The position numbers and the translations under genes are program-made. A stretch of DNA of 10,430 bases. Origin: Bacteroidetes bacterium GWA2_31_9b (lineage in GTDB: Bacteria > Bacteroidota > Bacteroidia > Bacteroidales > UBA12077). The stretch spans positions 5,302 to 15,731 of the forward strand of contig MENE01000004.1 of the NCBI GenBank assembly GCA_001769005.1, read 5' to 3'. Each line of letters begins with the position of its first letter. The stretch's first letter is position 1. The notes below the pieces were generated by a model. The model was not told the DNA's origin. It saw only the letters and a program-made list of their open reading frames with translations, and searched no databases. Below are positions 8,418 to 10,430 of the stretch, one piece after another.

Positions 8418-8525
8418 CAAAGAAAATCAGATCATTTAAATCAGAACAGAATTAAAACTAATTTGTTTTTATTAATTGCTGAATTGTAACATTAAAATTA
8501 GATTATGCGTCTAATAAACAGATCT

Positions 8526-8604
8526 ATGCTGCTCTTAAACCAATAACAAACAGTCATTTTCTATTACTCTATTCATTTTCTTGGTTTTTGGGCAGCATTT
8601 TTTT
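8526..8604 (+). terminator. Imperfect 18-bp hairpin followed by T7 in the divergent intergenic region
   Basis: Arms 8526-8543 and 8581-8598 pair as ATGCTGC/GCAGCAT, then a T-G wobble and a C-G pair, a two-base internal mismatch, and AAACCAA/TTGGTTT. The loop is 37 nt and seven T follow at 8598-8604. The T-G wobble and T-run make it better on the + strand. It could end a short + strand transcript, attenuate leader RNA upstream of the MORN lipoprotein, or be a relic of terminal repeats. The long loop weakens a simple terminator reading. Confidence 0.4.
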
Positions 8605-8633
8605 AAAAATATCAATTCATTTATTATTTATTT

Positions 8634-8641
8634 TATCTTTG
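8634..8641 (+). promoter_or_regulatory. Candidate -7 promoter element for the MORN-repeat lipoprotein
   Basis: TATCTTTG fits TAnnTTTG exactly. A start near 8648 would give a leader of about 11 nt before the ATG at 8659. This supports that ATG over the open frame reaching back to a TTG at 8581. No TTTG is present at the -33 distance. Confidence 0.45.
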
Positions 8642-8658
8642 ATAAAAAACTTAATAAA

Positions 8659-9399
8659 ATGAAACCTGCATACATTCTTCTTTTGATATTATTTTTATTC
8701 TCGATTTCTTGCCAACAAACATTAAACAATGCTAATGAACTTGTTGAAAAACAAGATAGTTCATATGTTAAAAAAGCATATTTTGAAAAAAGTGGGACTT
8801 TAAAATCGGAAATATCCGTAAAAAATAAAATGAAAAATGGTCCAGCAAAAGAGTATTATGCAACAGGAGAATTAAGAACTTTAGTTAATTACGAAAATAA
8901 CATAAAAGTTGGAGAAACAATTTGGTATTATCAAAATGGAAAACCGTATAGAGTTACTCCATACGTTAATGGAATGATGGATGGAATTAGAAAAATATAT
9001 TACGAGAATGGTAAGTTGCAAGCTGAAATTCCATATAAAAATGATGAACTTATTGAAGGTACAATTGAGTATGATGTAAATGGAAAGAAGTTAGATTCAA
9101 AAGTTAAAATTGTATTTAAAACTCAAGATTTACTAAAATATTCTAATGAATTTATTCTTGATATATCTTTGTCAAACAATTTTAAAAATGTTAAGTTCTT
9201 TAATGAAATACTTTCTACAAGCAATAAAAAAATTAGAATTCTTATAGATACAAAAAAAGGGACTGGTAAAATTGTTTACAATTTGCCTCCTGGTTCATTT
9301 GAAATGAGAATTTTAAAAATTTATGCTGAATATAATACTAGCTTAGGAAATCCTAAATTGATAAGTTCTTCATATAATCTTGCTATTGATCACAGATAG
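8659..9399 (+). CDS. MORN-repeat (YwqK-like) lipoprotein
   Basis: 246 residues from the ATG at 8659. The open frame extends back to a TTG at 8581, but that would put 26 residues ahead of a complete lipoprotein signal (MKPAYILLL..., lipobox SISC, Cys18). Residues about 41-146 hold four to five MORN-type units with the pattern 'Y.xxGxL.x...Y.nx...G': 'YFEKSGTLKSEISVKN', 'YYATGELRTLVNYENN', 'YYQNGKPYRVTPYVNG', 'YYENGKLQAEIPYKND', then a shorter 'YDVNGKKL'. Residues about 147-246 form a beta-rich C-terminal domain with no recognised motif. MORN units of this class occur in the family often labelled YwqK antitoxin, but a lipid-anchored exported protein is unlikely to be a cytoplasmic antitoxin, and no toxin gene is adjacent. 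Its role is unknown, perhaps envelope-associated. Its stop lies one base from the stop of the opposing gene. Confidence 0.82.
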   Translation: MKPAYILLLILFLFSISCQQTLNNANELVEKQDSSYVKKAYFEKSGTLKSEISVKNKMKNGPAKEYYATGELRTLVNYENNIKVGETIWYYQNGKPYRVTPYVNGMMDGIRKIYYENGKLQAEIPYKNDELIEGTIEYDVNGKKLDSKVKIVFKTQDLLKYSNEFILDISLSNNFKNVKFFNEILSTSNKKIRILIDTKKGTGKIVYNLPPGSFEMRILKIYAEYNTSLGNPKLISSSYNLAIDHR

Positions 9400-9400
9400 A

Positions 9401-10430
9401 TTAATTGAAAGCTTTTAATCGTTGTTTTAATTCATAACTTTCTGGCACTAGTTTTAATCCTTCAATAATTAACGATTTAGACTTCTGCATATTCCCTTTC
9501 TTAAAATAATATACCGATGCAGTCGAAAAAAGAATTGAAATATTTGTTTCGTAAGCAGAGTATGAATCTTTGGTTGAATTTTCTAAAAAAAGATTTTGAT
9601 ATTTAATTGCTCTATTTATATCATTTTGTTCATACCCATCAACCGCAAGTTGAATGTAAGCCTCACTAAGCATAATTAAATAAATATTATGCGTTTTTAT
9701 TGCAGGATACAAATCAGTAAAATCAAGAAATTCTTTAAGTATTTTTTCTGATATTCTCTTATTTCCAAACTTATTTGAAATACAATGAATTAATAAGGTT
9801 TGTACATCTAAGTGATCCGGACGTAAAGTATAAGCATTTACTATATATGTTAGTGCTTCATCTGTTTTATTATTTCTAACAAACAATCGAGCTTTTTCAT
9901 AATTATAAATAAATGCAATTTCTTTTCGAGTTTCAATGTCAGTTAATTTTGAATAAAGACGATTGTAAATTGAATCATATAAATCATAGCGACCTTTATA
10001 TTCTAATTGATTTTGAGTTATACGACTAAATTCACCAACAATTTGTTCTCTGGTAATTCCATAATTATCATATCTAGCTATTTTATATAATAAATCAACA
10101 TATTTTAAATCAGAAAAGTCATGTTTTTCTATAACAATAGCAGCAGAATAAAACAAAAGATATCCAATTTCTTCAGATGGGTAAAATAAATAAGCTTTTT
10201 CAAGTTCGTAAAAAGCTTCTTCAAATTTTTGATTCTGAATTTTTTCAACAGCATCATTATAATACTGAATACCGACCATTTCCTTTAATGTAATATTTTT
10301 TTCATTAAAATAATGTTTTTCAAAAAGTTCATCAATTGTAGCTGAATTATATTCCTGTATACTAATTAGTTTGCTATCTTTTAAATGTTTTATATAATTT
10401 TCTTTAAATGTTTGATTAAATACAAAATAT
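9401..10430 (-). CDS. TPR-like helical-repeat protein, C-terminal part (5' end outside window)
   Basis: The frame stays open on the - strand from the stop at 9401-9403 to the window end, giving about 342 visible residues. The ATG at 10279 is therefore probably internal; 50 further codons precede it, including 'NSATIDELFEKHYFNEKNIT'. Counting from that Met, TPR-like helix pairs are visible at about 5-37 ('YYNDAVEKIQNQKFEEAFYELEKAY' ending in YPSEE), 125-158 ('KARLFVRNNKTDEALTYIVNAYTLRPDH') and 254-288 ('ASVYYFKKGNMQKSKSLIIEGLKLVPES'). Diverged helices lie between them. Such repeats usually mediate protein-protein contact. The N-terminus is missing, so a signal peptide or an attached enzymatic domain (for example transglutaminase-like, as in some Bacteroidota TPR proteins) cannot be checked. 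It converges with the MORN lipoprotein gene. Confidence 0.8.
   Translation of the reverse strand, partial: YFVFNQTFKENYIKHLKDSKLISIQEYNSATIDELFEKHYFNEKNITLKEMVGIQYYNDAVEKIQNQKFEEAFYELEKAYLFYPSEEIGYLLFYSAAIVIEKHDFSDLKYVDLLYKIARYDNYGITREQIVGEFSRITQNQLEYKGRYDLYDSIYNRLYSKLTDIETRKEIAFIYNYEKARLFVRNNKTDEALTYIVNAYTLRPDHLDVQTLLIHCISNKFGNKRISEKILKEFLDFTDLYPAIKTHNIYLIMLSEAYIQLAVDGYEQNDINRAIKYQNLFLENSTKDSYSAYETNISILFSTASVYYFKKGNMQKSKSLIIEGLKLVPESYELKQRLKAFN

Noticed and set aside
8497..8515. 6-bp inverted repeat ATTAGA/TCTAAT as an operator
   Set aside because: It is short and A/T-rich, so chance occurrence in this base composition is likely.
8581..8658. TTG start giving a 26-residue N-terminal extension of the MORN lipoprotein
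   Set aside because: The extension precedes a complete lipoprotein signal, overlaps a hairpin arm and a promoter candidate, and has no coding character.
8659..9399. Toxin-antitoxin antitoxin (YwqK) role for the MORN protein
   Set aside because: It is an exported lipoprotein by its signal and lipobox, and no toxin gene is adjacent; only the repeat type is shared.
9404..9419. Palindrome ATTGAAAGCTTTTAAT near the convergent stops as a terminator
   Set aside because: It is loopless and imperfect, so it would make a poor hairpin.
10277..10279. ATG as the start of the TPR-like protein
   Set aside because: The frame continues open for 50 codons to the window edge with protein-like composition, so the true start is likely outside.

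Overview
This AT-rich window looks like a Bacteroidota chromosome segment. The evidence is the 3' half of a TonB-dependent receptor, several short lipoproteins, a secreted protein with a type IX secretion (Por) sorting domain, and upstream elements that fit the Bacteroidota -7 consensus TAnnTTTG. The type IX signal points to a Cytophaga, Flavobacteriia or Marinilabiliales-type lineage rather than gut Bacteroides. The species cannot be named from the sequence.

Layout. (1) 1-2284, + strand: the C-terminal barrel of a TonB-dependent receptor, cut by the window edge, followed 17 nt later by a lipoprotein. That lipoprotein appears to be a tandem duplication of a sulfite-oxidase/molybdopterin-binding-like fold, and the two probably form an outer-membrane uptake unit. 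(2) 2284-2350: a long perfect inverted repeat between convergent genes. (3) 2341-4806, - strand: a three-part lipid enzyme combining acyl-CoA/acyl-ACP synthetase, acyl carrier domain and PlsC-type acyltransferase, with its own promoter candidate. (4) 4942-4969: a textbook intrinsic terminator for the next - strand unit. (5) 4993-8387, - strand: a two-gene operon of a small Cys-rich lipoprotein followed by a 971-residue secreted Asp-box (BNR) propeller protein with a type IX sorting tail. (6) 8388-8658: a 271-nt divergent intergenic region with promoter candidates on both strands and an imperfect 18-bp inverted repeat followed by seven T. (7) 8659-9399, + strand: a MORN-repeat lipoprotein. (8) 9401-10430, - strand: the C-terminal part of a TPR-like helical-repeat protein that runs off the window, converging on the MORN gene with one base between stop codons.

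Most products act at the cell envelope: nutrient uptake, surface or secreted proteins, and membrane lipid synthesis. The region is not a single pathway. No mobile element, CRISPR array, tRNA or rRNA was seen. The least ordinary content is the duplicated cofactor-fold lipoprotein paired with the receptor, the synthetase-carrier-acyltransferase fusion, and the hairpin in the divergent intergenic region.
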